NCBI GenBank assembly: GCA_029856145.1
Contig: JAHQWK010000028.1
Span: 1 to 64,000 of the forward strand
DNA: 64,000 bases
Direction: 5' to 3'
Origin: Promethearchaeia archaeon
GTDB lineage: Archaea; Asgardarchaeota; Lokiarchaeia; Sigyniarchaeales; SOKP01
Part shown: positions 9,812-18,113 of the stretch, one piece after another
Layout of the letters: each line of letters opens with the position of its first letter
How positions within the stretch are numbered: the stretch's first letter is position 1
Notes under the pieces: model-generated
Database searches by the model: none
Told to the model about the DNA's origin: nothing
The model's input: the letters and a program-made list of their open reading frames with translations, nothing else
Translations under genes and position numbers: made by a program

Positions 9812-10431
9812 TGAAACCTATACAGTTTTCGAAAGATTTCGCATGTTGCCATCACAAATATCTTCCATGTCGGTTTGGATATCGTGATGATGATGTTTAT
9901 AGATGCAGTTATCATCGATTAATGGTGTTGGCTAAATGGATAAATAATGACGATTATACTGCAACCAAATTACTTAATCAAGCATGCCAACCTATTAGAG
10001 ATGAAGAATCCTTCTCAAAATATTTAGCGAAAATGCATAAAGAATATGCCAAAGATATTATAGAGAATGCAAGTATAGGAGATATGATTTTTTGCTTTGA
10101 TGAAACTAATAGCGAAGTTATTTTATTAGAAAAACCAGAGACAGATACAGGTCTTTGCGTTTATAGAGCTTGTACAGGAGAGATACGTTCTAGACCAGTT
10201 AGGCTTTTTCGAACAATCTCTCAAGGGAATTATATAGCAGAATATTTACTCGAAGGAGAAAAAAGCGAAATTGAATCCTTAATGATTAAACGCATGGCTC
10301 TTGAAGCTGGTTTTCGAGTTGAAATTCATAAGACTGATTCTGGACACATGGTAAAAATATTTGGAGATACCCAACGAGAAGTCGATGATTTTATGACTAT
10401 GTGTGTCTATAATAAATTCATGCTTTATTAG
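9811..10431 (+). CDS. Unknown cytoplasmic protein downstream of the giant gene; possible partner or immunity protein
   Basis: The protein is 206 aa and not recognised. The first 35 residues hold several Cys and His (CCHH, PC, RC, YHR) that could bind a metal. A middle segment (SIGDMIFCFDETNSEVILLEK) looks like a small beta-barrel. The last 60 residues (IKRMALEAGFRVEIHKTDSGH, then VKIFGD) look like an alpha/beta fold. There is no signal peptide or membrane span. It starts 55 nt after the toxin-like gene, in the same direction, where an immunity gene would be expected, but no sequence feature proves that role. Its promoter region carries a perfect palindrome. Confidence 0.55.
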   Translation: MKPIQFSKDFACCHHKYLPCRFGYRDDDVYRCSYHRLMVLAKWINNDDYTATKLLNQACQPIRDEESFSKYLAKMHKEYAKDIIENASIGDMIFCFDETNSEVILLEKPETDTGLCVYRACTGEIRSRPVRLFRTISQGNYIAEYLLEGEKSEIESLMIKRMALEAGFRVEIHKTDSGHMVKIFGDTQREVDDFMTMCVYNKFMLY

Positions 10432-10538
10432 TTTCAATTTATTTTTATTTAACCTTTTTTTACGGTCATTTTGAGTTCATTTTAGAATTTGGGAGTCTTT
10501 ATTAACTTTAAAGTTTAAAAAATATGAGGAGAATAACC

Positions 10539-12029
10539 CTAATCCATTCCGAGCATCGCTCTCATGCCAGGATATTGTGCCGCAGCGAGCTCTTTCGAAA
10601 TTTGTTCGGCATATTGGTGAATAATACCTATTGCTATAAGAAGACCCGTGCCAGAAGTCAACGCTCCTAGACTGTCTGCTCCAAAACTTAAACATGCTAT
10701 AATAAATCCGTTTAGAATGACGAGAGTCGGTATGTACCTTTTAAGAATTCTTTCAATTATTTTTGCAGAGCTTCTAAATCCAGGGATTTGCATTTTTGAA
10801 TCTAATATTTGTTGAGCTATATCACGCGGCGCGAGTCCTGAAACCTCAACCCAGACACGGCCGAGCATCACACATAGAAATATAAATATCACTAGATAAA
10901 TAACAGCTCGAAGAGGATTTGCTGCTAATTCTCCAAGTCCTATTGGGGGCGTGAGTAAATATATTAATCCTCCTGTTGGAACAAGCTGAGTGCCTTGAAC
11001 TGCCCCCCCCGTTACAGGATTAAATACGCCTATTAAATCAACCCAGAAATCGGGGAACGGGCCTCCGTTAATTGCACGTAGCGCAGAGTCAGGTCCAGCA
11101 AATAATTGTCCAAAGAATAGAATATTTGCGTACAATGCATTGACTAAAATGACAGGAATGTTGGAAACATAAAGTAATTTCATTGGATATTTACTTTTAA
11201 AGCCTCGACTACCACGATATGCAAGTGGTATCTCAACACGTGTTGACTCGAACCAAATTACGATCAAGAATATAGCTATAGTAGTAATTATACCTAGTAG
11301 CGAGGGATAATTAGCTCGGGTAAAAAGTGCTCCCAGTTGACCCAAGTTGTCGGGGTTGGCATCAAACAATGCCGTAAAGAAGGCTATGACAATTCCTCTG
11401 GGTAAACCATCTCCTCCATCAGCCACACTAGGTGTAGGAACAAAACTAAAACAATTCCAAAAGATTTGTCCAGCAACACCTGCAGCTATGAATAAGGATA
11501 CACCACTTCCAAGCCCCCAACCTTTCTGGAGGACTTCATCTAGTAATATAATAATTATTCCTGCGAACAATAATTGGAAAAAAACAAAGAATCCTTCTGC
11601 AAGGCCTAAAGAACCAAAAGCTCCACCAAAAATATAAGCTGTAGCATTGAAGATTGTTAAAAATATAGCAAGGACTTTTTGAGCTCCGCTAAACATCGCT
11701 CTATCGTATGGATCTGCCATGTTCACGTTTATTATTCGGGAACCCAGAAGTAATTGCATAATAAGACCAGATGTTACTATTGGTCCTATACCTAATTCTG
11801 TTAACATTCCCCTTTGACTAGCAAGAATAACTCTTAACCAATAAAAATAATCTGTGGATTCTTCAATCTTTATTCCATATAGCGGAATATTACTCATGAT
11901 CAAGTAAATTATCAAGACTATAGCGGTCCAGATAAATTTCTCTTTAAAAGCAACTTCGCGTTGTGGCTGTTTAATTTCCGGCATCACCTTTACAAATGGA
12001 GTAAAGAATTTAAGGAATTTTCCAGCCAT
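10539..12029 (-). CDS. secY: Preprotein translocase channel subunit SecY (Sec61 alpha)
   Basis: The protein has 496 aa, the normal archaeal length. It forms the protein-conducting pore in the membrane, exporting and inserting proteins together with SecE/Sec61gamma and ribosomes. The N-terminus KFFTPFVKVMPEI resembles the family's amphipathic helix, and about ten membrane helices follow. The pore-ring/plug region lies near residues 55-80 (LYGIKIEESTDYFYWLRVI, then LTELGIGPIVTSGLIMQLL). The segment ESTRVEIPLAYRGSRGFKSK is the family's basic cytosolic loop, which docks the ribosome. The C-terminal half holds QILDSKMQIPGFR and a second basic loop. It lies downstream of the stalk operon on the same strand, beyond a 312-nt spacer, and probably has its own promoter. 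Confidence 0.97.
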   Translation of the reverse strand: MAGKFLKFFTPFVKVMPEIKQPQREVAFKEKFIWTAIVLIIYLIMSNIPLYGIKIEESTDYFYWLRVILASQRGMLTELGIGPIVTSGLIMQLLLGSRIINVNMADPYDRAMFSGAQKVLAIFLTIFNATAYIFGGAFGSLGLAEGFFVFFQLLFAGIIIILLDEVLQKGWGLGSGVSLFIAAGVAGQIFWNCFSFVPTPSVADGGDGLPRGIVIAFFTALFDANPDNLGQLGALFTRANYPSLLGIITTIAIFLIVIWFESTRVEIPLAYRGSRGFKSKYPMKLLYVSNIPVILVNALYANILFFGQLFAGPDSALRAINGGPFPDFWVDLIGVFNPVTGGAVQGTQLVPTGGLIYLLTPPIGLGELAANPLRAVIYLVIFIFLCVMLGRVWVEVSGLAPRDIAQQILDSKMQIPGFRSSAKIIERILKRYIPTLVILNGFIIACLSFGADSLGALTSGTGLLIAIGIIHQYAEQISKELAAAQYPGMRAMLGMD

Positions 12030-12341
12030 TTTTAATCAGGTCTATTAGTTTTTTCGATTACTCTATTTTAAATCTTCTTGAAATATTTTCAAATTTTAAA
12101 AATTGAAATGTAATTTAAAAAAAAATAGAATTTAAAAAAAAGTTTGCGATTTAGAGAGACATTTGATATGATAATGATTCAAACTATTATTAAAGAATTA
12201 TAAAATGTAAAAAAAGTAAATAAAAAAATTAATATATCCTTTAGGTTGAAAACCTAGTTAATACACGAAAACGATCTCATTGATTAAGATAACCCTCATT
12301 AACAACCAACTTCATAGAGATTGACGATCTATGCATTCTGG
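12030..12341. other. 312-nt intergenic spacer between the ribosomal stalk operon and secY
   Basis: I see no coding frame. The spacer is very AT-rich, with A and T homopolymers. Read on the minus strand it starts with a hairpin (CATAGA paired with TCTATG, about 12313-12333) and contains the likely terminator of the stalk operon (next entry). Closer to secY (about 12060-12180) are TATA-like A/T stretches suitable for a secY promoter, but no single site stands out. Confidence 0.5.
12205..12256 (-). terminator. Probable transcription terminator of the stalk operon
   Basis: On the minus strand a short hairpin (AGGTT, loop TTC, AACCT; 12243-12255) is followed within 15-40 nt by two runs of seven T residues. 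Archaeal RNA polymerase stops on T-runs, so this is a reasonable end for the uL11-uL1-P0-P1 transcript. The hairpin may be incidental. Confidence 0.45.
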
Positions 12342-12635
12342 TTAAAATAATGAGCCAATCCCTGTAGGTTCCTCTTCTTCTTTAGCTTCCTCTTTTTTCT
12401 TCTTTTCTCCTTTTTTCTTCTCAGCAGTACCTCCTGCTGGAGCAGCAGTTACAGGTATAGTGCTAGCAGATTTTATAATATCCTCAATCTTTGTTCCTTT
12501 TAGACCAGCAATTAGTTTTGTGATTTCTGTTTTATCAACTTTCGCACCTGCGGCAGTTAATACCTTTTCTACGTTTGCTTCGGTAATTTTACCTCCAGTT
12601 TTATGGAGTAATAAAGCTGCATAAATACTTTCCAT
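12342..12635 (-). CDS. rpl12: Ribosomal stalk protein P1 (archaeal L12)
   Basis: The protein has 97 aa. It forms dimers on the C-terminal spine of P0 and recruits translation factors to the ribosome. The N-terminal ~60 residues are the helical dimerisation domain (MESIYAALLLHKTGGKIT, then LTAAGAKVDKTEITKLIAGL). An Ala/Pro hinge follows, then a Lys/Glu-rich stretch (KKKGEKKKKEEAKEEEEP). The GIGSLF terminus matches the factor-binding tail of archaeal and eukaryotic P-proteins and nearly matches that of P0. It is the last gene of the operon, 77 nt after P0, with a probable terminator downstream. Confidence 0.96.
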   Translation of the reverse strand: MESIYAALLLHKTGGKITEANVEKVLTAAGAKVDKTEITKLIAGLKGTKIEDIIKSASTIPVTAAPAGGTAEKKKGEKKKKEEAKEEEEPTGIGSLF

Positions 12636-12712
12636 ATTATCTAACCTCTTTTTTATTTTTTTATCATTATATTTGTAATTTTAATTGAAATTTAAAAAAA
12701 AATCTTAATTTT

Positions 12713-13606
12713 CTATCCAAACAATCCTCCAATACCAACATCTTCCTTTTCTTCTTCCTTTTCAGGTTCTTTTTCTTCGACTTTAGGCTTTTCTTTCTTT
12801 ATTTGAACTTGGATTCCTTCCCCGAAAATAATAGAATTTAATACACTAGCTTCAGAAGCAGCTTTTCGAATATAATCCTCTTTCATATCTTCCAAGAAGA
12901 ATGGCATCTCGAATAAAATTGCAAGTGCTTCTCTATAAGCTGTAGCAACGTCTTGTTCAAATTTTTCTATATCCATGTATAATATTTCCTCAGGTATTAT
13001 TTCACCATCACACCATGCAAAGTGAATTTTAATTAAGGATTCTATTGGTGTAATTCCTAATTTTTTCAAAACTGCTGCTTGTTTAACATTAACTAAATCA
13101 CCAGTTTTATGTGTTCTTGTATCTTCTCGAATATATATAGTATCATTCATAATTCTCGTTGGCAATCGTAAAGTCATGTTTAATTCACTAATAACTTGTC
13201 CTGTTGGTAAACCTGTATCTCCCGCGGGGACCCAAATATCTACAGGGGTGATTTCGTTTGGCTTTGCTGGAACCATCCACTCATTTTTCATAAAGATCTT
13301 CTTTAATTCAAATAGATCAAGATTAGTAAAAACAAGACTTGATTGACCTGGGATGTGATCTGCTAATTCATCTAAACTTTTCTTTTTGGCTTCACTTTTA
13401 TATTGTTCTATTGCGCGGAGTTGAAGTGATTTTTTGGACATTCTGAATACTGCTTTTCCTCTTAAAATTTTACGCATAGTTTGAATTTGCATATCATTAA
13501 TATGTGCAACTTCAATAACAATAATATTTTTGTAATTTCTAAATAAATCAACTAAATGATTAATTTCATCAATTTTCCATTGTGGTATATGTTTATTTTT
13601 AATCAT
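12713..13606 (-). CDS. rpl10: Ribosomal protein uL10 (acidic stalk protein P0)
   Basis: The protein has 297 aa, typical of archaeal P0, which binds 23S rRNA next to uL11 and carries P1 dimers. The N-terminal rRNA-binding domain includes IIVIEVAHINDMQIQTMR and LRGKAVFRMSKKSL. The inserted P0 domain covers residues ~110-180 (PAGDTGLPTGQV). The helical spine and a charged tail (EEKEPEKEEEKEDVGIGGLFG) complete it; the tail shares the GIGxLF ending with P1. It starts 4 nt after the end of the uL1 gene, so the genes are tightly coupled. Confidence 0.96.
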   Translation of the reverse strand: MIKNKHIPQWKIDEINHLVDLFRNYKNIIVIEVAHINDMQIQTMRKILRGKAVFRMSKKSLQLRAIEQYKSEAKKKSLDELADHIPGQSSLVFTNLDLFELKKIFMKNEWMVPAKPNEITPVDIWVPAGDTGLPTGQVISELNMTLRLPTRIMNDTIYIREDTRTHKTGDLVNVKQAAVLKKLGITPIESLIKIHFAWCDGEIIPEEILYMDIEKFEQDVATAYREALAILFEMPFFLEDMKEDYIRKAASEASVLNSIIFGEGIQVQIKKEKPKVEEKEPEKEEEKEDVGIGGLFG

Positions 13607-13610
13607 AAGT

Positions 13611-14339
13611 TCACACCTCGATAGTTTTTAGGAATTCTTCTGTTACATTTACAGATTTTCCCATTGTAGATTTAAGATACATCGATTTAAAATTATTGAA
13701 CCTATGAGGCATTTGATCTGCTATGAAATTTACGATAGTCTTCATGTTTTCAAATAATTTGTCTATACTCATAGTTTTCTTACCAATCTTAGCGAAAATA
13801 ATAGGTTGTTTTTTCATTTGAATTCTAATGATTTTTTTATATCGTTCATAAGCTGTTTTTAAATCTTCAGGACTAGAAATAATTCCATATCCCGTAGGGA
13901 AAGGTTTTGGCATTTTACCAACAGGTCCAAGAAATCTTGCTAAATATCGAGCAACATCTCTCATCATTTTATCTTCTACAACAAAGTAATCATATTTTTT
14001 AGCAAATTTTTTCTTGGATTTTTTCTCTTCACTATTTAATTTAACCAAACCGTCTGAATCGATAGTATCAACCCCTAGTTTTTTTGCTTCTAGTAATATC
14101 TCATCAGACGCAATCACACAAATATTTGGTTTATCATTCGTAACTATTTCATTCGATAAGATAATCTCTTTATCAATTCGGTTTTTTGGATCATTTAAGT
14201 TAACATCTTTAATATTGATGATAAGATCAATGGACTCATCAAATTTTCTTACTTTATCTTTAAAGCCTTCTTTTTTTATTACTGAAAAATCAATAGCAGC
14301 ATCTAATGATCTTCTTAATAATTTATCATCTACTTTCAA
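13611..14339 (-). CDS. rpl1: Ribosomal protein uL1
   Basis: The protein has 242 aa, somewhat longer than the ~215-220 aa archaeal norm. It forms the L1 stalk that helps release tRNA from the E site, and in archaea it often represses its own operon by binding mRNA. Recognisable parts are the domain-I start (DKLLRRSLDAAIDFS), the domain-II region near residue 135 (YLARFLGPVGKMPKPFPTG) and the conserved C-terminal block (LFENMKTIVNFIADQMP, then KSMYLKSTMGKSVNV). The extra length is a Lys-rich stretch near residue 105 (LNSEEKKSKKKFAKK). It starts 6 nt after uL11. Confidence 0.95.
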   Translation of the reverse strand: MKVDDKLLRRSLDAAIDFSVIKKEGFKDKVRKFDESIDLIINIKDVNLNDPKNRIDKEIILSNEIVTNDKPNICVIASDEILLEAKKLGVDTIDSDGLVKLNSEEKKSKKKFAKKYDYFVVEDKMMRDVARYLARFLGPVGKMPKPFPTGYGIISSPEDLKTAYERYKKIIRIQMKKQPIIFAKIGKKTMSIDKLFENMKTIVNFIADQMPHRFNNFKSMYLKSTMGKSVNVTEEFLKTIEV

Positions 14340-14345
14340 ATTCTA

Positions 14346-14868
14346 TTATTCACCTCTTATTTTATCGTCATATTGTCCATTATCAATTCGCTTTTGGATG
14401 ATCCTAGGATCTTCTCCTTCTACTGTTAGTCCTACTGATAATGCTGTTCCTAACACTGTCTTTACAGCTGTTTTATATGTCTTATCTAAAAATTTCTCTC
14501 TTTTGCCATCAACTACATTCTGAATTTGGTCAAGTGTCAAATTCCCAATTATTTGTTCTGAAGTGGCAGAAGTTCCTTTTTCAGCACCAACTTCTTTAAG
14601 TAATAATGATGCTGTAGAAGGTGTTTCAATGAATATTTCAAACTGTTTTGTTTCTGTATCACATTCAATTCTAACCGGTACAGTTAACCCCTTAAAGACC
14701 ATTGTCTGTTTATTGATCTCGTCTACTACATCTTTAATGTATGCATCGAAAATCGAAATAATTTTCGTTTATGCCAGTAGGTCCAACAGTAGGTCCAATT
14801 GGCGGGCCACCTGACGCACTTCCTCCGGTCACAAGAGCCTTTACAACAACTTTTCCTTTTTCACTCAC
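14346..14868 (-). CDS. rpl11: Ribosomal protein uL11 with an apparent internal frameshift
   Basis: uL11 binds the GTPase centre of 23S rRNA at the base of the P-stalk. The start is GTG at 14866-14868 behind a GGTGAG Shine-Dalgarno-like site. The first frame encodes the classic N-terminus (VSEKGKVVVKALVTGGSASG, then GPPIGPTVGPTGIN) but stops at TAA 14734-14736 after 44 codons. The rest continues in another frame as IKDVVDEINKQT, MVFKGLTVPVRIECD, and to the end. Compared with other archaeal uL11, about 28 nt (14739-14766) look inserted exactly between GIN and IKD, and they form a hairpin. Sequencing error, programmed frameshift or a tiny intron are possible. The downstream reading frame is intact, so the product is probably made. 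Confidence 0.85.
14739..14774 (-). repeat. Hairpin-forming insertion in uL11
   Basis: Read on the minus strand, CGAAAAT is followed by a 7-nt loop (TATTTCG) and ATTTTCG, a perfect 7-bp stem. It is flanked by GCAT and ATGC, which extend the stem after a 3-nt AAA bulge (14743-14774). The 28 nt at 14739-14766 have no counterpart in other uL11 proteins at this site, judged from remembered family alignments. Confidence 0.5.
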
Positions 14869-15114
14869 ATACTCTCACCGTTTAATTTTTCTTATTATAA
14901 TTCAAAAAATATTCCTAAGGTTAAGAACGCGAAATTTTTATGAATAACTTATTCAATATCTATTATATATTGAAACCGCTTTAATTTGCGTCCTAAGTTT
15001 CTTAGAAAAATATTGTTTTGAACTTAGTGTGATTTAGAATAAAACAACATTAAAAAATTTTATTAAAATTATTCAGTTTTGGAGTCTACAACAGAGTGGT
15101 ATAATTTTAGAAAT

Positions 15115-15702
15115 TTAAAACCATTTGACAATATAATTACATTGATTATCTCCATTATTCCTACAAAGTCCTGAATCATCATGCTCAACTCGTAGAAACT
15201 TTGAATTTTTTGGAACAAAAATTCTTGCTGTATTTGTAATTATCCCTCTATCAAAATCACACGGATAAGAGTTATTACATATCATTTTTACTTCTTTATC
15301 ATCAATTTTTTCAAACCTATAATGACCAATTCCTTCTTTCATAGTTCCTGTTTCCGGATCATAAAGAATTTTATCCTCTATTCTATGACTCATGTGAAAA
15401 GCAATATCTATAGATGCCAGAGCCTTTTCGATACTGTCAAATTCTCGTGGCCACTTTGTATTCTCAGAAATTTTATTTCCTACTACATAAAGTGTATTTG
15501 GCCCAAAGACTTCAAATATTGTTTTAAATGCATCTAACCAGTTTTGTTGAGGATACCATTTATCTTTTTGAGGATTTTCAATATTATTATCAATTAAAAT
15601 TTGTAATATTCTTTCCTTGACAGTAGGTAATCCTTCAACCATTCCTAATATAGACTTTCCACTAACTTCTACTTTTGGATTAATTACTTTAAATTGCACC
15701 AA
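15115..15702 (-). CDS. V4R/HNOB-like small-molecule sensor domain protein (tentative)
   Basis: The protein has 195 aa. The pattern NPKVEVSGKSILGM, then W(Y)PQQNWLDAFKTIFEVFG, then TLYVVGNKISE, then AFHMSHRI, then NSYPCDFDRGII and a C-terminal CRNNGDNQCNYIVKW is that of the V4R (vinyl-4-reductase)/heme-NO-binding-like superfamily. These are cytoplasmic domains that bind small hydrophobic ligands or cofactors. The paired cysteines (C139/C146 region and the last two) could bind metal. It is a single-domain protein with no output module. It precedes cheB and a small helical protein on the same strand, so a signalling role is possible. Assignment is by pattern only. Confidence 0.5.
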   Translation of the reverse strand: MVQFKVINPKVEVSGKSILGMVEGLPTVKERILQILIDNNIENPQKDKWYPQQNWLDAFKTIFEVFGPNTLYVVGNKISENTKWPREFDSIEKALASIDIAFHMSHRIEDKILYDPETGTMKEGIGHYRFEKIDDKEVKMICNNSYPCDFDRGIITNTARIFVPKNSKFLRVEHDDSGLCRNNGDNQCNYIVKWF

Positions 15703-15846
15703 ACTTTTTCACAAAATTAAAATGACTTATAAGTAATATGGATATAGAAATATTTCATTTACTTATAATTTGAATTTTAAATTACTTTTTCGTAGCAACC
15801 TCTTAAACAATATTTTCAATTACAAGAAAAAAAAAATTAAAAAAAA

Positions 15847-16032
15847 TTAAAATCTACAACAAAGACTACGTCCATGATCAAGATTATATTTGAAATATTC
15901 CTCAGATAATGTTTTCATAACTGTATCATAATCCAAATTTACTTCTTTAGATATGTCCTCAATCCCAATACCAGGTGTTGAGATTAATTCACAGATTTTT
16001 TTCTTAACTTCTTCGCTAACTTCTATACTCAT
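15847..16032 (-). CDS. Small HTH-like protein
   Basis: The protein has 61 aa. The segment VKKKICELISTPGIGIEDIS followed by KEVNLDYDTVMKTLSEEYF has the spacing of a helix-turn-helix, preceded by a short acidic helix. The tail ends RSLCCRF, with two adjacent cysteines. It lies 32 nt downstream of cheB on the same strand and may be co-transcribed with it. Its length and good coding pattern support a real gene, but the function is unknown. Confidence 0.5.
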   Translation of the reverse strand: MSIEVSEEVKKKICELISTPGIGIEDISKEVNLDYDTVMKTLSEEYFKYNLDHGRSLCCRF

Positions 16033-16064
16033 TATAATTAATTAATAGTTTTTATTAAAAAATT

Positions 16065-17207
16065 TTAACTAGTAAATTTGATCATTTCATCAATTATTTT
16101 ATAATTTGGTAATATTAAATCTGCAGCACCTGTTTCAGCAGCAACTTTTGGCATTCCATATAGTACGCTTGTATCTTTTGACTCCGCTATTGTCTTTCCA
16201 CCTCTGGATTTAATCGCTTTGAGTCCATCTACTCCATCTCTTCCCATTCCAGTTAATAAAATGCCAAGTGTTTTTTCTTTATATACTCTTGCTGTTGAAT
16301 AAAACAACACATCTACAGAAGGTCTACAGAAATTTACGGGTTCTCCTTCATACGTTCTTACACAAGGTTTATTATCTTTAGCAGTAACTTGCATGTGTTT
16401 ATCTCCTGGTGAGAGATATATTGTTCCAGATTTTATCTCTTCATAATTTAATCCAATTTTTACGTTAACTTTACAAATATTTTTTAAAGACGTGGCAAAT
16501 TGTCGCATGAAAAGATGGTTTAGATGTTGTACGACTAAAACGGGTGCTGGAAAATCTCGAGGGACATCACTTAAGATTGTTCTTAAAGTTCTCGGACCAC
16601 CTACACTGGCACCAATTACTATGATTTTTGTAGACACCTTCGTAATAGTAATTGGAGTAAGGTCTAAAAAATAATCTTCTGATCTATGCTCTATTGATGA
16701 TTCTAATATTTTATTAAATTGGACTTCTGGCTTTATTTTTACTTTTTGGCTTTGCTGAATAAAAATTTGTTTATTTAAAAAACGTATCTTGTTATCAATT
16801 TTATTATTTTTTCCAATATCTGCTAGAATCACTTTTGATATTAATTTATCTCCAATAGTTGGAAGTACATCCTTCCAAACGCCGATAGGTTTAACAATAT
16901 AATCATAAGATTTTAGAACGAGAGGAACTTCAAGAGAATCCATATTTTTAGGATCTACATCTGTCAATACAATAGTAGTTATGTTGAATTGTTTTATTAT
17001 AAAATTAAAAGGTGTTAGCCAATCTTTATTTTCATATTCGATATCGAGAATTAAAACATCAGGATTCTTACTTTTTATGATATTAATAGATTCTTGTCCA
17101 TTTCGTGCAACATCTGCTATTCTTATCCCTTTATGAGGAGAAAGCATATCAGATAATAAAGTTCTACGGTAGGCGGATTGAGAAGCTATTAATACAGTTT
17201 TTAGCAT
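16065..17207 (-). CDS. cheB: Chemotaxis protein-glutamate methylesterase CheB
   Basis: The protein has 380 aa. It removes methyl groups from (and deamidates) chemoreceptor glutamates to reset sensitivity. Residues 1-120 form a receiver domain with the phospho-acceptor Asp in PDVLILDIEYENKDW and the conserved Lys in LKSYDYIVKPIG. A ~60-residue linker follows. The methylesterase domain starts near 190 with the catalytic Ser in VIGASVGGPRTL, the His in VLVVQHLNHLFMRQFA and the Asp in GILLTGMGRDGVDG. All three catalytic residues and the receiver site are present. No other che or archaellum gene lies in this window, so its partners must be elsewhere. Confidence 0.93.
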   Translation of the reverse strand: MLKTVLIASQSAYRRTLLSDMLSPHKGIRIADVARNGQESINIIKSKNPDVLILDIEYENKDWLTPFNFIIKQFNITTIVLTDVDPKNMDSLEVPLVLKSYDYIVKPIGVWKDVLPTIGDKLISKVILADIGKNNKIDNKIRFLNKQIFIQQSQKVKIKPEVQFNKILESSIEHRSEDYFLDLTPITITKVSTKIIVIGASVGGPRTLRTILSDVPRDFPAPVLVVQHLNHLFMRQFATSLKNICKVNVKIGLNYEEIKSGTIYLSPGDKHMQVTAKDNKPCVRTYEGEPVNFCRPSVDVLFYSTARVYKEKTLGILLTGMGRDGVDGLKAIKSRGGKTIAESKDTSVLYGMPKVAAETGAADLILPNYKIIDEMIKFTS

Positions 17208-17316
17208 TATTTTTCTCGTTGTCTTCTACTGAAAATAATGAAATTTCTTGTTTATATATATTCTGGTAATAAAACTAAATTGAAATTAAAAAGAATCAAA
17301 TAATTATTACTTAAAA

Positions 17317-18012
17317 TCATTCTTCCAGAATAACTTTATGTGTGATTTTTCCTATTTGTTCTATTGACGCTTCAATAAGATCTCTTGGTTGGATTGGGCC
17401 TACTCCGCTTGGTGTGCCTGTTGCTATAATATCGCCAGGGACTAATGTAATAAACTTAGATAGAAAAGCCAAAGTTTCAGGAATTTTGAAGATCAAATAT
17501 TTTGTATTTGAATGTTGACGAACTTCCCCGTTTATCTTCAATTGAAGTTCCAAATTATGAGGATCTTCAATCTCACTACAAGGAGTTATTCTTGGGCCTA
17601 TAGGTCCAAATGTATCGAAATTTTTGCTTCTGTACCATGGTAAGTTAATATTTCTATCACTTATCTGCATTTTCCTAGCAGTAATGTCAAGAAAAATAGT
17701 ATAACCTTCAATATATTCATATGCATGCTCACTTTGAATATTTTTACATGTCTTTGATACAATAAAAGCCAATTCTACTTCATGATCCACTCGATTATAT
17801 TCTTGCGTATTGTAAAGTAATTTAGGATAAATTATTGGATTCCCATTAGTTACCAATGTATTTAATGTCTTTACAAAAAAAATTGGTTCTTTTGGAATCT
17901 TTGCTTTCATTTCTTTTGCATGTTCCACATAATTTCGTCCTAAGCATATAATTTTTGTTGGTTTTATACTATGATCTCCAAGCTTCATACTTTTTCTCTT
18001 ATTTAGGTACAA
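17317..18012 (-). CDS. Fumarylacetoacetate hydrolase (FAH) family protein
   Basis: The protein has 231 aa, the size of single-domain FAH enzymes, which cleave or isomerise/decarboxylate acyl-ketoacids using a divalent metal. The metal-binding pattern is present: the DHEVELAFIV strand gives an acidic residue pair, ARKMQISDRN and WYRSKNFDTFGPIGP are the usual substrate loops, and GDIIATGTPSGVGP is the family signature. The ATG at codon 9 (MKLGDHSI) is a plausible alternative start. The substrate cannot be told from sequence, and the neighbours (cheB, thiW) do not help. Members include acylpyruvases, 2-hydroxyhepta-2,4-diene-1,7-dioate isomerases and oxaloacetate tautomerases. Confidence 0.88.
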   Translation of the reverse strand: MYLNKRKSMKLGDHSIKPTKIICLGRNYVEHAKEMKAKIPKEPIFFVKTLNTLVTNGNPIIYPKLLYNTQEYNRVDHEVELAFIVSKTCKNIQSEHAYEYIEGYTIFLDITARKMQISDRNINLPWYRSKNFDTFGPIGPRITPCSEIEDPHNLELQLKINGEVRQHSNTKYLIFKIPETLAFLSKFITLVPGDIIATGTPSGVGPIQPRDLIEASIEQIGKITHKVILEE

Positions 18013-18113
18013 TTTTTAAATTAATTTAAAATATGATTAAACTTTAAAGAAATTTATCTTTCAGATTATTGTAAACTAAATGGAAAAATAGATATCTCAA
18101 AGAGTAGAAAAAA

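Noticed and set aside
14014..14523. 169-codon plus-strand frame over the uL1/uL11 genes
   Set aside because: It lies opposite well-identified ribosomal genes and its composition (many Ser, Phe, Leu) is typical of antisense shadow frames.
14739..14774. Bulge-helix-bulge (archaeal intron) motif at the uL11 insertion
   Set aside because: I could not draw the canonical 3-nt bulge, 4-bp helix, 3-nt bulge at the junction. An intron remains only one of several explanations.
18013..18113. TPP riboswitch before thiW
   Set aside because: None of the conserved riboswitch core strings were seen in the ~100-nt leader.
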